A stretch of DNA of 64,000 nt, taken from positions 1,332,001 through 1,396,000 of the forward strand of contig NC_089446.1 of assembly GCF_026210795.1 (NCBI RefSeq). Reading direction: 5' to 3'. The notes beneath the pieces are model-generated. The model saw only the letters and a program-made list of their open reading frames with translations. It was not told the origin of the DNA and searched no databases. Position 1 is the first letter of the stretch. Each line of letters opens with the position of its first letter. This document shows positions 1 through 11,694 of this stretch, piece after piece. The position numbers and the translations under genes were made by a program. This DNA comes from Rhizophagus irregularis (Eukaryota > Glomeromycota > Glomeromycetes > Glomerales > Glomeraceae).

Positions 1-1425
1 TTTAGGGCGAAAACGCCTTCTTTAATCAATTTTTTCTTATCATTGGCAAGTTTATCGATGTCATCATTACTAGGATCCCCAGAAACTTCCAATAAAAACA
101 TTGGGATTTGATTAGGTCGTTTAAAAGTTCTGCAACCCCATCTGCCCTATAATCAGTATCTTGTAGATCTGATTTTATAGAAATGGGTCGTTCACACGAA
201 AAGTATTGAACAGAATCCATGTAACTGAATGTCATAAAAAAAAAGTATGAAAGGACATGTGCCGTCCAAGATCGTTCTGTTGTATTTTCCAATATACCAT
301 TCATTTTAGAGTAACTATCAATGTGGCTTGAAATGCTCTTAATAATATGAATATCAATATTTTGGGATTGATCGTATTCTAGAACTGGAAGTGGAAGAGT
401 GTTTGACAGGTATCTAAATTTTGTGGCCACACCATTTAGAGAATGGAATGTTTTTTCCATTTCGGCAACAAATTTATCTATTGATTCAATATTTTCCACT
501 TCCTCTTCCGATTCATCATTTTCCTCTTCCTCTTCTGATTCTTCATCTTTAGCTTTTAAAATTTTGTCAAATAATGACAAATAATCGTGTGCCTTTTGAC
601 TTAAATATTTTTCTTCATCATCTAGCTTCAATCTTTCGAATAATGATTGTAATTCAGTATTGTTTAATAAATTGTGTACTTTTTCTAATATGTCTCTGTT
701 TCCAAAGTCAATTACGTAATAATTGGATGAAGGATCTTCATCATACCATATTTCTTTAAGTTTATTGTAATATGTGGGGAATTGGACTTTTTTAAAGATA
801 TTTAATGTTTCACTGACAGAGGTTGATAAATCATCTTTTTGAATGTGAGAAAGGTTACTTGATGTACTTGATGTTGAATTCTGTTTATAATAAAACAGAC
901 AAAATCAAAAATATGCAGTAATTGAACAAGCAAAATTTAGAATAAAAATCTACCTGTTTTTCAGTGAGGATAGCTTGCCAATAAGTCATTAATTGCTTAT
1001 TTGAAACTTCTAATCTCACCTATTATAGGAAAAATTAATTAAAATTAGCAAGAAAGTTTTCATAATATCAGTATTGGCAAACTATCATCATATGAGCCAG
1101 CTGAACACTGAATAACTAATCACTAATACAAACCTTTTCACGTATTCCTTCATGATGTACTGGGATGGTTTCCCTAACGGCATTAAGGAACCTAGTTTTC
1201 CAGGCAACCTCCAAACCAACCCAGTTTTCAGCAGAATCTGGTGGAGATTCTAAGATCATTTCTTGGTAAAGATTTACAAATTCATTAAATGAACTGTCTT
1301 CACCACGAAGTTTTAAATAAGAGCGAATAGCTAAAGAGATTGATTAGTCAGTAAGGAGAAGATTGAGAAGGTATAGGAGAACCACCTTAGGACTTACAAT
1401 TATAACCGCGATAATGTTCTGACAT
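1..1425 (-). CDS. Hypothetical four-exon protein, 3' end outside window, frameshifted near edge
   Basis: Family not recognised. Four exons can be read on the minus strand: 1425-1398 (starts MSEHYRGYN), 1330-1134, 1019-954 and 880 down to the window edge. Every junction is GT-AG and the phases join cleanly (28 + 197 + 66 nt). The protein continues from SIRSYLKLRGEDSSF through an acidic Glu/Asp stretch (plus ~490-560) to a conserved-looking block around WTAHVLSYFFFMTF. The final exon leaves frame at plus 121-126: the frame read so far ends in a stop at 26, while the +1 frame gives a better continuation (IPMFLLEVSGDPSNDD) that is open to base 1. One T seems to be missing from a T run. This may be a sequencing error or an early pseudogene. 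A decayed paralogue of its 5' end lies at 7790-7915. No domain assigned. Confidence 0.7.
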
Positions 1426-1569
1426 GTTTAAAATAAAAATGTCAAGGAATATGGTTAAAATGAATTGTGTGTTGGAAATTTCAAAGAATTTAGATTATAT
1501 CTAAAAAGAGTTGATACCCTATAACCAGTGTTGGTCGATTTGAAAGGATTTATATACATTTCAGAGAGA

Positions 1570-2650
1570 ATCATGTGCCAGTTTAAGATAATCAGACAAT
1601 TGGTTCCAATTTGGATATATGTCCAATATTTACTGTATTATTCAAATTGTCCAATTTGACAATTATATAACTAGACATTAAAATAGTATCAAATTATATG
1701 ATTTTCTTTCCTACGATCAATAACAAAAGTCAGTAATCCTTACTATTTTTAGTATCACAATTAATCTGGGACTTAATTAGGTTAACACGCACAACTCAAA
1801 TAATTGTCTTTATAACAAACATTTGAGAATCATATATCATGAAAGTCAAAATTAGAAGTATGTATTAAAGTAAATAAAATTTATTTTATTTTTTTTTTGT
1901 TACAAACAATCACAAAATTGCACTGAAATTGCGATTATTTTCTTTTGCAAATCAAATAATCATTAAAAACCATTAATTATGTGCCAGTTTAAGATAATTG
2001 GACGATTAGTTCCAATTTGGATATATGTCCAATTGTCTAATTGTTTACTGTATTATTCAAATTGTCCAATTTAACAATTATATAACTGGACATTAAAAGA
2101 GTAACAAAGTTATATGATTTTCTTTCCTTTGTTTCGATGATCAATAACAAATGACGGAATAGTAATCCTTACTATTTTTAGTATCACCTCTCAATTAATC
2201 TGGGACTTAGATTAACGCGCACAATTCAAATAATTGTCTTTATAACAAACAAACATTTGAGAATCAAATATCATGAAAGTCAAAATTAGAAGCATGTATT
2301 AAAATTAAATAAATTTTATTTTGTTACAAACAATCACAAAGTCGCACAGACGATTATTTGTAATTATTTTCTTTTGCAAATCAAATAATCATTTTAAATC
2401 ATGTGCCAGTTTAAGATAATCAGACAATTTTGGTCCCAATTTGGATATATGTCCAATTGTCTAATTGTCAGTTTACAGTATTATTCAAATTGCCCAATTT
2501 GACAATTATATAACTGGACATTAAAAGAGTTATATGATCTTTCCTTTTGTTACAACGATCAATAAGCATGTATTAAAAGTAGATAAATATCATGCAGTAA
2601 TTATTTTCTTTTGTAAATCAAATAATCATAAGAAATCATTATGTATTTTT
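1570..2650. repeat. Tandem repeat, three ~415-bp units
   Basis: Three direct copies begin with ATGTGCCAGTTTAAGATAAT at about 1573, 1979 and 2401. Each unit also holds the blocks TTGGATATATGTCCAAT, ATTATATAACTRGACATTAAA and TTTTCTTTTGCAAATCAAAT. Units differ by small indels and substitutions, so the array is not recent. Unit 3 is shortened. No coding capacity is seen in any unit. Confidence 0.85.
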
Positions 2651-3144
2651 TTTAACCATATAATTCTGCAAACTACAATAATAATCAAGTTATTTTTAGA
2701 ACTCTTAAATTTTTACATAAGGTTTTCTTTTTTTTCTCGCTAACAATTATCAAATAATAATAATAATATCACAATCAATATGACGTAAAATTTACTCTGT
2801 TCATACAAAAAGAAATAATCCGTTGCCAATTAATAATACATTTGTAATTTCAGTTTCTTTATATGTGACTTTAACGGATATTCTTTTTGACTATAAAGGA
2901 AATATTACTACAAAGAAAATACTGGAAATATAAAGGAAATATTGACATAAAGGAAATATGGAAATCCTTGAATATTCCTATTGGATTTAGTAAAAACTTT
3001 AAACCATGTATTTACTCATTGGTCAGTATATTAGTCTATTAAGATCACATAAATTCACGGAAACAATCTTAATTTAATAATTTAATGAATTTAAATTACA
3101 TAAATTCCGATGACAATGCGCAGCATACTGCGATGAGCGACCTC
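2651..3144. other. AT-rich intergenic, no gene seen
   Basis: Low-complexity AT-rich DNA. It includes a small run of related phrases (AAAGGAAATATT repeated at about 2896, 2930 and 2948). No supported reading frame. Confidence 0.5.
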
Positions 3145-3516
3145 CTCTGGGGCAGGGACGATGATTTTATGATGTGCTCAAACATAAATTATGTATGTGC
3201 TAAAATTAAAATATGTGATTTAATTTTTTTCAAAAATTCTCACATTATGTGATATTATTTGGTGAAATATGTATATTATTTGTAAAAAATTGCTTTATCC
3301 AACATTAAAATGCGAATTTATTTTTAATAACAACATTACATGATGATGATTAGAACCTTTGGAAAAACTGGTATTTTGCTGAAAACTTTGAAAAAAACTT
3401 GTATTTTACTGCGGATTATGCATGATGCGATTAATTAAAATTATGTATTTACCACATAATTATTCGTTTTATGTGATATTATGCAATCACATAAAATCAT
3501 CGTCCCTGCTCTGGGG
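3145..3516. mobile_element. hAT-type MITE with 8-bp target site duplication
   Basis: The element runs 3153-3508 (356 bp). Its 19-bp terminal inverted repeats are perfect: CAGGGACGATGATTTTATG at 3153-3171, with its reverse complement at 3490-3508. It is flanked by an exact 8-bp direct repeat, CTCTGGGG (3145-3152 and 3509-3516). A CAGGG-type terminus plus an 8-bp duplication is the known signature of hAT elements. There is no transposase inside, so it is non-autonomous. The identical TIRs and intact duplication suggest a fairly recent insertion. Confidence 0.88.
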
Positions 3517-4039
3517 GGGGGGGGAATCTTACCACACTACCCTCGGATGCATTTGCCGATCTCCAACCCATATGCATTTTGCAAGGTCGGTAATTACGAT
3601 ATAGCTTATAGTAAATATCGATTTTTTTTTTATACACGTAGTTTTCTTATACTCAAAATAACTAAAACTAAATGTTCAATTTACAAATTCCTCCACACCT
3701 TATTTTAAATCAACATCAAAAAAAAACAATTATGTTCACTTCCAGCTTCTGAATTTACTAATATAAACTGGGAATCACAAAGTAGTGCTATTTCATTTAT
3801 TTCATTTTTAAGCGAATATAACCTTATTCTTGAAAATATTCAACTAAAACACAAAATGGAAAACGCGTTCTAGTATTAAAAATAAAGGATTTTATCTTTT
3901 ACAGTGTTGTTGTGGAAGTGATATGAGTTTAAAAAAAATCTAATTCAGAAGCAAAAGCACGAAATCAAGGCAAATGTATAAATTTGTTGGGTGTCTTGCA
4001 TTTGCATATATTAAGAAAAAAAATAATAATTATATAAAT

Positions 4040-6700
4040 ATTTTTGGTTATCTTAAACATGTAGAGGACTGTCAGCGTTGTTTACCATACCTCCACTTCT
4101 TCACCTTAATGAAACAGTAAAAAGAATGGCACAAAATTTATTATAACTTCATGCTAATCCTTCACATATTCTTGATGATAATATGGACTATGTAGCGAAG
4201 CATTTAAATGGAAAAGTTATAATTAATAATGAGAGGTTTGCAAAGCAGATATAGATGAATTTTTTGGATCAAATAGTAAAGATAGTGAATTAATAGAAGT
4301 AAATATATATTATTATAAACCAAGAAAAGAGTTAAATGATCTGTTTTTGTAATTCTTGCAACAAAAGATCAAAGAGATCTAGCTTGGAAATTTGGACATC
4401 AGCAGATTTTACATCTGGATGGAACTTTCGGTATAGCCTTTCTATTTAAAAAAGCTCTAACCTGAACTTTAGATATCCTAGATAGGTCAAATATCTAATG
4501 TTTCATTAAAGAATGCTTTTGATTTTACTTATCATAAATGACCTATAAAATAGGTCTTCACCTATATCTTTAAGAGAAAGGGGGGCCCAAAGGGCCGATT
4601 TATTCATTTCAGGGCCAGATTCCTCTAGCCCTACTTTGCTACAACTTAACAGAAGTCGCCAAAATCTCTTGACTCCCCAGAGGATATCAAATAAAAAATT
4701 CTTTTATTTATATTGCTTGTATTGGATGATCAAAAAAATAGGAATTCCTATAGGATATTTATTATTTCAGCTGCTGGAGGCGCACAAAGAGCAAGTAGTA
4801 GTTATAATAATTTAAAATATTAAAAGAATTAATACCGCATTCATCAGAAAATAAGCAACCCCCCGAGAATAGGCGAAGTTATGCATTTTTTGGTCCGAAT
4901 TACGTGCAAAAGTTGTTGCTTATTTTCGGATGAATACGGTACTACATTATAAAGATAAATTAGAACAAGAGGTTATGAATTTATTCCAAAGGTATATCAT
5001 TTATTTATTTTTTATGTTTAAAAAAAACTTATCATGTATTATTTATAATGTGAAATATTAGGTTGCTATGACAGATCGTATAAAGAAAGACGTGCTTTAA
5101 TTGAAATTTGGCCTAATATTCATCTAATATTATGCTTATTTCATGTACTTCAAAGTTGGAAAAATAAATTAAAATCTGTTTCTTGGACACCATGGAGGTC
5201 ATGAAATTGTTGCATATAGAAAAGAAATGTATCAATTTTAAAAAACTTTACAGAAAAATGAAACACCTACATAAAAATTTTGCATGATCGTGAATTTATA
5301 TTTATATCATCATTTATTACATTTAATGATTATTTACTAATTTATAGAATAATTTAAATCAAGAAAAAACAAATCTTAAAACGCTATCAATAATTAAAGG
5401 CGCATTGGATTTTGTTTATTATATTCGTGATTACTGGTGTGGAAATTTGGCTTCTGGAGGGTGTACATATGGAAGAACTAATTATTGCCGCTAACTTATT
5501 ACAAGTGCCATTAGAAAAAATTCCAACAACAAAAATCACCTTGAATCTTTTAACAGTGAATTAAAGGTTTGCCAATTACAGAAATATCAAAACAATGGCC
5601 ATCTTTTACGGTTTGATATTTTAAGCGTAATCTTAATTAAAAAATATTACCTCAAATATACTTTTAAAGAGAAACCTAAAACATGCAAATACAACTTAAA
5701 GAACGATATAAAATGTACCATTTTTACCAGAAGAAAGAATTCAACTTGAAAATCATTACAGGCAATTAGTATATTACACACCAGATCCTAATCGTGATGA
5801 AGCTGCCAGTCGGATTTGTAAGGAAAAAAAAATAATTCAAGTAGAATGTAATGGTCAAACTTTATAGTTTTGGATTGTTTCTGACATTTCAACTCAATTA
5901 ACTCAATTGGAGCCAAAAATATACATTATTCAATTACTTCCTAATTGTATGGATTTTTATCTTGAGGTGGTGCATGTAAACATATTAGAGCATCGATCAT
6001 TTGGATAAATTGGTTGCGATTACAGCCACCTAATCCTAAATATCACACCACTTTTGACCATCAAAATTTGCCATATATTTCGTTACCAACATGAAGTAGT
6101 AAAACATTGGAAGTACAGTAAGTACATCAGGATAATATTAAAATTAAAAATTAATTTTTATTAACATATTTATTTTAAAGTACATATTCATCAAAATAAT
6201 GAAACACCATTATTACCGTCACAAGATCATCACCATAATCCTAAAACACCATCACTAATGCCGCAAGATTCCCTTCATAGTCATAAAACACCGTTATTAC
6301 TGTCACAACAACAAGACTCTCTTCATAATCCTGAAACAACTCTAACGCCACCTAATGATCCTGGAAAAACAACTTTGCCTAAAATTCATCATTAAATCAT
6401 CATGCATCGATCTGGAAACAAGAGCATATTACATTAGCTACAAATTTACTTGCAAATTAAATCATTACAAAGAGTATAAAACAATTATCTGATAACATAC
6501 CTGATGGGATCGAGGAAAATGCCAAATGCTTGAATGCAGAAATGAAATCGAAAATGAAGATATTGGAAAACAGCTAAAGACATTTTGAATAAAATTTGGA
6601 AAGAGCGAAATATTCAAGGCAAAAGGAACAAATATATGTCAAAAGAAAATATATATCCTTTGTCACCTTCAAAAATAACGTCGTCATGATTCTAATTCAG
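4040..6700 (+). pseudogene. MULE transposase pseudogene with SWIM zinc finger
   Basis: Remnants appear in order on the plus strand but in shifting frames. At ~4080-4140 there is an N-terminal PLHLNETVKRMAQNLL-like block. At ~4350-4432 the frame reads ATKDQRDLAWKFGHQQILHL followed by DGTFG, the first catalytic Asp region of MULE DDE transposases. At ~4700-4800 it reads LVLDDQKN...SAAGG. At ~5065-5170 it reads ERRALIEIWPNIHLILCLFH, the typical second Asp/CxxH region. At ~5400-5570 there is a WCGNLASGG...HLESFNSELK region. At ~5965-6030 GGACKHIRASIIWINW is a SWIM-type C-x-H end. The C-terminus (~6190-6370) is a Thr/Pro/His-rich imperfect repeat of about 16 residues. There are many stops and frameshifts, so no function remains. 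About 250 bp between 4433 and 4690 do not fit the transposase and look inserted. Confidence 0.85.
4833..4941. mobile_element. Micro-MITE inserted in MULE pseudogene, TA target site
   Basis: Inverted repeats of 25 bp (two mismatches) start CCGCATTCATCAG at 4835 and end CTGATGAA/TACGG-type at 4939. Both are flanked by TA (4833-4834 and 4940-4941). The whole element is 105 bp, with the common inner segment AAAATAAGCAAC on both arms. The TA duplication suggests a Tc1/mariner-type mobiliser. It splits the transposase reading between the SAAGG and ERRAL blocks, so it inserted after the MULE. Confidence 0.75.
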
Positions 6701-7062
6701 CTTTCTAATACACGTATTTTGCTATATTTTTTATAATAAAGTTTATATTAAATAGCTTGAATATAGTAAATAAAATCATTATTAAACGCGCGTTAACTGT
6801 TAAATTAAAGCTGCCAAAAACCAAATTGAAACTTATTAATTTGTTAATGTGGATACGCGTACTTTGCAAAAATAAAAAAAAGATCGATATTTACTATACA
6901 AAATGGGTCAGGGATCGACCAAAAAAAAAAGAATATAAAACCTTTGTATATTATATCGTCGTATTTTTCAGGAATAATTTCTTCAATTTCTTCTTAAGAA
7001 TCTCAAAATGTCCATTTTTACTGTAAATATAAAAAAACAGTAAACTATTAGTAAAATGTTTT

Positions 7063-7663
7063 TCATGAGTATAAATTATAGCGAAGTATATGAGCCGCCT
7101 AGCGATCATTAAATAACCATCACTGAATCAGCAGACCGAAGACTCTTGAAGAACCGACCATTAATCAAGAGTTCCCTATGAAAACGCAATGATAGTGCTA
7201 TTATTTTCCATATCATACTAAGGAGCGCAGCTTATCATCACTCGGGTCAATGTTGGCACCTAACCACCACTAATTCTCCAAAGAAAACCGACCATTGACT
7301 AAGGAGCGCAGCCATCGTCACTTGAGGCTAAATACCCATGATCAACCAAGAGCTCCCTTTGTTTCATGAGCAATACAGCGAAGTATATGAGCCGCCTAGC
7401 GATCACTAAATAACCATCACTGAATCAGCAAACCGAAGACTCTTGAAGAACCGACCATTAATCAAGAGTTCCCTATGAAAACGCAATGATAGTGCTATTA
7501 TTTTCCATATCATACTAAGGAGCGCAGCTTATCATCACTCGGGTCAATGTTGGCACCTAGCCACCACTAATTCTCCAAAGAAAACCGACCATTGACTAAG
7601 GAGCGCAGCATCGTCACTTGAGACTGAATACTCATGACCAATCGAACCAAGAGCTCCCTTTGT
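7063..7663. repeat. Tandem duplication of a 300-bp unit
   Basis: Unit 1 (about 7063-7362) and unit 2 (7363-7663) are almost identical with an offset of 300 bases. For example, GAGCCGCCTAGCGATCA occurs at 7090 and 7390. Both contain AGGAGCGCAGC twice. The pair is bracketed by a diverged direct repeat: AAAGAATATAAAACCTTTGT at ~6929 and AAAGAATATAGAACCTTTGT at ~7688. No protein-coding signal. The high identity points to a recent duplication. Confidence 0.85.
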
Positions 7664-7789
7664 TCTATATTCTAAAACAAAAAAAAAAGAATATAGAACC
7701 TTTGTATTTATCATCGTTTTTTTTAGGAATAATTTCCAAGTTTCATCTTCCATGCAGTTTTTAAATGTTAATATCCAGTGGAGGTTCTA

Positions 7790-7915
7790 TTATTATTTTC
7801 TGGTAAAGATTTAAAAACTTACGAAATGAATAATTCTCATATAAGAACAAATGGCTAAAGAGATTAGAACTTACACGTACAGTATAACCGGGATAATACT
7901 CTGATATTTTTGAAA
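7790..7915 (-). pseudogene. Decayed paralogue of the 5' end of the gene at 1-1425
   Basis: On the minus strand this stretch matches exon 1, intron 1 and the start of exon 2 of the gene at 1425-1134. Shared pieces are TATAACCGSGATAAT (exon 1), the donor (ACTTAC on the plus strand), the acceptor CTAAAGAGAT, and TGGTAAAGATTTA. The start codon is lost (plus CATG became ATAT) and there are indels throughout. It is a dead fragment that shows the family was once present in more copies here. Confidence 0.65.
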
Positions 7916-8499
7916 TTTAAAAAACTTGAGAATAAAGCTTCAGACGAAGTCGAACATTATTCGACGTGTTGACTCGAGGGTTTGACTCGGCTTTTAATAT
8001 TTTATCCTCCTATAAATGGTAAAAAAGAACGTTAGTAACGTTCTTAAACCCACTTCGAAATTAGTTAAAGAGACTAATACAATTTACTAACATTCCTACT
8101 TCTCTCTCCTCTTCATAGTACCTTCCTGGATCTGTTCCGTCGGTTCCGAAGCGTCTGAAGTGTCCGGAGAGTTCCTAAATAAAAAGAACGTTAGTAATAT
8201 TTCTAACGCTCCTAATTTAAATTAGCGCGGCAGAAAAAGTTTTAGTAACGGAAAACAGATCAGATAAACAAAATATTTCGCGATTCCGTCACTAATTATC
8301 ACATCACTTGGGTAGCACAATTAGACGACATAAATGACATAAGGAGTACGAGCGCCATCACGCATCACGCGGCAACGATGCCGATCTTACTGTAAACTGT
8401 ATAAATAAATTTCACGTAATATAAACCCGCTCCCTAAGCATCACCTGCTAGTCTGCTAGATAACTATATAATAATGAAATTTATCCTATATTCATACAG
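7916..8499. other. Intergenic, no gene seen
   Basis: Moderately GC-richer than its surroundings at 8100-8400. It contains an AACGTTAGTAA motif repeated at about 8030 and 8183 and a small palindrome, AACGTTAGTAACGTT, near 8030. No supported reading frame. Confidence 0.4.
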
Positions 8500-8604
8500 G
8501 TAACACGCATTTTCATCGGCCTGTCGAGGTCGAGGTGACATCATGGAACACCTACGTATTACTTGACCGGGAAGAAATGCCATCTAATGGAAGCATAACT
8601 TTTG
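8500..8604 (+). CDS. Isolated exon-like segment, unknown protein
   Basis: A 105-base open stretch lies between an acceptor (TTCATACAG, 8491-8499) and a strong donor (GTAAGT from 8605). The open frame reads THFHRPVEVEVTSWNTYVLL followed by DREEMPSNGSITF. Its amino-acid composition looks like real coding sequence. No partner exon was found on either side, so it may be a remnant or part of a gene with unrecognised neighbouring exons. No domain recognised. Confidence 0.3.
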
Positions 8605-9655
8605 GTAAGTTTAATCTTTGCAATGGGAATTGTATTGAGCATTGTTTCCATTGATGTTAAAATAGTGAGCAATTATTGACCTTCTGACAGAAAACACAAC
8701 TTGAAAAAGTTTCGCGGGCATTATTTAATTCAGTTTTATCAAAAAAAAAAGTAGTTTTTTATAGTTGTTTATATATACTTATTTACGTAAATTCTCAAGC
8801 TAAAAAATTCTAAGTCACCTAGTACTATTCAGGCTTATTATATCAGTTAAAAAAAAAAAGTCAATTAAATAACATAAATATCATAAATAAATCCCATACT
8901 ATTTACGTGATCAAAATATTGCGTAATTCTATCCTAATCAAGTAATCTTTATTTACAATTAAGATATTCTGTTTTTATAATCAGTAATCGATCGTCGCAC
9001 AAGCATGTCAAATTATGCACAAGTGGTGTCGTTATCAAATAGGTATTTAAAAACGTATAGTACTGTACGTCAGGAAAACATCAGAGCACAATACGACTGC
9101 TCGAACTCATGGACAAATTCTAGTACAAATAAATTATTGAATTTTCAAGATATTTTAGGATCTTGTGATCCATAAAAAGATGAAATTTAGTTTGTTAGAT
9201 TCCTCTCATTGAGGTGCATCTAATGGTAGTGGAACTATATTGTGTAAAATTGATAGATAGAAAATTATATTGATTTATAGATTAAGATAAATTTTATTCT
9301 ATCAGATTCTTTCTCTTCATCAAAACGCTGATAACTGATAATTTTATAGGATCAGTAGATAAAAGATGTTTCAGTTTAATAAATTTAGCTTCGATTTTTA
9401 CTTAGAAAATACTATAGAATTTTATCATAAAAATATAATTTTTTTAATAAAATATCAAAACATTTAAAAATATCTTTATTTAAAAAATAAAATTGCAGGC
9501 AAATTTTCCTATAAAACAATAACATATGATATTTAAATAAGAAAACAAAAATTTGAAATACTAGGTTAAATTGAAAAATGTTATAGGTAAATAAACTTCA
9601 CTAATCTTTGTTTCTGATACAAAAAATTTAAATATCTGAAATGTACGTAATCTTA
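8605..9655. other. AT-rich intergenic, no gene seen
   Basis: Downstream side of the arsenite methyltransferase pseudogene. AT-rich with several A/T homopolymers. A slightly GC-richer patch at 8985-9120 (CAGGAAAACATCAGAGCACA) shows no usable frame. Confidence 0.4.
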
Positions 9656-10729
9656 TCACCCTGAACTCTTGAATAATCCATAATGTACGGATTCTCCAAT
9701 AATATCAAAGTAGTCCGCGTAACGAGTTTTTTGTAACATCGCAGATGTATTTCCACAAATTGGAACCTGATCATTAATCTTAAACACGTGATGATTATCC
9801 AATACGAATTTGTCTTCAATATTTCCTTTGTAAACCGCGACTTGACCATAATCTTCACTACGATCTTCGAGAGGTACCTTAAAAGTACGAATGGTAATAG
9901 AATAAAAGTCGATCATTCCAATTTTTTGTTTAATATCTGAGTCCTTTATATCGACTTTTCGATTAATTATAGTACGATAATCAGGATAGCCTAAACTTGT
10001 AATTAATCGGCGAAAATCCTCAATATACAATGCTCCACTTAAGCATTCTCCATAGAGAATTGGATCCTTTACGAGAGATTCGGGAATTCTACTTCCTGAA
10101 AAAACATCAGAGAAGTATAATTCACCTCCAGACTTAAGAACTTTCTTTTGTTGGTAGAAAGATTGAGAACACCATTTGAAACTACTACATCAATTGATTC
10201 ATCTTCAATTCCAATCGATTGAAGATCTTCAATATATCCTTTCTTAAAAATCACCATATCCAAATCGATCCGTATGATAAGAAATATAACTATTAGCAAT
10301 TTCAAGCTGTTCATCAGTCATATCTACTCCAATTACTTTACCATTTGGACCAACTAGTTTCGATAAAAACAGTCACGACCAGAACCAGAACCTAAATCTA
10401 AAACTGGCTTTCCTTCCAATGCAGGAGGGAAAGGAGAACCACAACCATAATATCTGGAAATTACTTTGGGATGAATATCTTTTATAATTGCTTCAATGTT
10501 TGCCGGAATAGGTTCTTCTGTACAGCAAGCCCCGGTTTTTAAATCTTTGTTTTAATAAACTTTACCATAATAATCTTTTACAGATTTAACCGTTTGAACA
10601 TCATATATATACTTGTTCAATCTGTAAAAAAAAAGGTTTAGTATGATCATAACTAAATTAAAATAACATCAGACTGCGATTAATAAGGATATTAATTACA
10701 TTGTAGAGTTTTTTACAAGCTGGATCCAT
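9656..10729 (-). pseudogene. Arsenite S-adenosylmethionine methyltransferase pseudogene
   Basis: This is the AS3MT/ArsM family, which methylates arsenite using SAM in the cytosol. On the minus strand the order is MDPACKKLYN (10729-10700), an intron ending at 10622, KSVKDYYGKV, KTGACCTEE (10505-10540), SRYYGCGSPFP, the SAM-binding loop VLDLGSGSGRD (~10371-10403), VIGVDMTDEQLEIA (~10290-10340), SIDVVVSNGVLNLS, SGGELYFSDVFSGSRIPES, GECLSGALY, and a C-terminal part ending VHYGLFKSSG before TGA at 9656-9658. The cysteines expected for arsenic binding (CC, YYGCG, GEC) are all kept. Lesions: in-frame TAA at 10552-10554; one T missing at 10365-10369; a frame change near 10240; a short deletion with frame change near 10145, where the usual AYRVL segment is absent. 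The first exon also joins out of phase. Translated pieces are well conserved, so inactivation is probably recent. Confidence 0.85.
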
Positions 10730-11192
10730 TGTTATTGAAGATTTCGTTTTATAATTTATTTATTTAAGAAAATATTCTTAATTTTTTTTTTAAAAAAAAA
10801 AAGACTTCATATTTATAGTTATTTTGTTATTTTGGTTCACGTGATATAAGATTATAAATTAAAAAATATTATTATCGAGAATTTGTTAAATTAAAAATCT
10901 TATTATTAAATTAAGTCTTATTAAACAATTCTACTTTTATGGTTAAATCATATGTTGATCATACGGAAGTCTAATTATTGACATGCATGTAATTATGTAA
11001 TCGCAAAACTCGGCCACTAACTGTGTTATGGTATAATATAATATATAAAAAAAGGAATTTCTACATCTTTAATAATCTTAAATGATTTATAATTAACTAT
11101 ATCTTTATTGTTTACCATTATATAAGTATAGTTATATTAAACAAATTTGGTTAAAGCATTCATGATTAGACATAATTGAAATTATTAAATAC

Positions 11193-11223
11193 ATTTTAAG
11201 TGTAAAAGATTTACACTTAAAAT
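11193..11223. repeat. Perfect 14-bp hairpin
   Basis: ATTTTAAGTGTAAA (11193-11206) and its exact reverse complement (11210-11223) are separated by three bases. It lies in AT-rich intergenic DNA upstream of the arsenite methyltransferase pseudogene. Function unknown. Confidence 0.6.
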
Positions 11224-11423
11224 ATACTTTAATATGATTTGAGTATTTTTTTTTTCATAGGTTATTAGATGCATGAATAGTCGCACTAACTGCTAAGTGT
11301 CACTCATCGTACTAATTTTTGAAAATTGGCTGAGTTTATAAATGAGTTTACTTGTTTCCCGGTCACCGAGAAATCTCTAATTTTAGTTTAAAAATCACGT
11401 TATATTTAGTGACACGATTACCC

Positions 11424-11476
11424 ATTTATTTCATGGGAAGAGAAACCCTATTATTCTCAGCTCCCATGAAATAAAT
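11424..11476. repeat. 15-bp inverted repeat
   Basis: ATTTATTTCATGGGA (11424-11438) and its perfect reverse complement (11462-11476) surround a 23-base spacer. It may be the tip of a small MITE or a hairpin. No target duplication is evident. Confidence 0.55.
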
Positions 11477-11694
11477 AATACTAATAGGATGAATAAATGG
11501 AAAGATGTATTTAGTTGTAGGAATGTTGTAGGTATTTTAGAGGATAATATGGAATATCAATAGTAATTTTGATTATTGTTCAAGAAAAGAATATAGTAAA
11601 TTTTCATGAATTTAAAGCAGTTGACAGATTAGAGAATTTTCAGTTTCAATAATATATATCACATATAAAAAAATATGGTATCGCGTCAGATGCC

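Larger units (their letters stand above)
3550..6920 (+). mobile_element. Decayed Mutator-like element (MULE) with degenerate TIRs
   Basis: A pseudogenised MULE transposase (4040-6700) is bracketed by partial inverted repeats. The core TATAGTAAATATCGAT followed by a T run lies at 3607-3629, and its reverse complement at 6874-6898. Outside the cores a second shared block (CGAT-C-C--ACCC) appears at about 3557-3570 and 6903-6918. The left end has extra bases between the two blocks, so the TIRs are imperfect. The target duplication was not found. Exact limits are uncertain. Confidence 0.6.

Noticed and set aside
7544-7753. 69-codon minus-strand frame
   Set aside because: It runs across the 300-bp tandem unit and its flank, and its counterpart in the other unit is not open.
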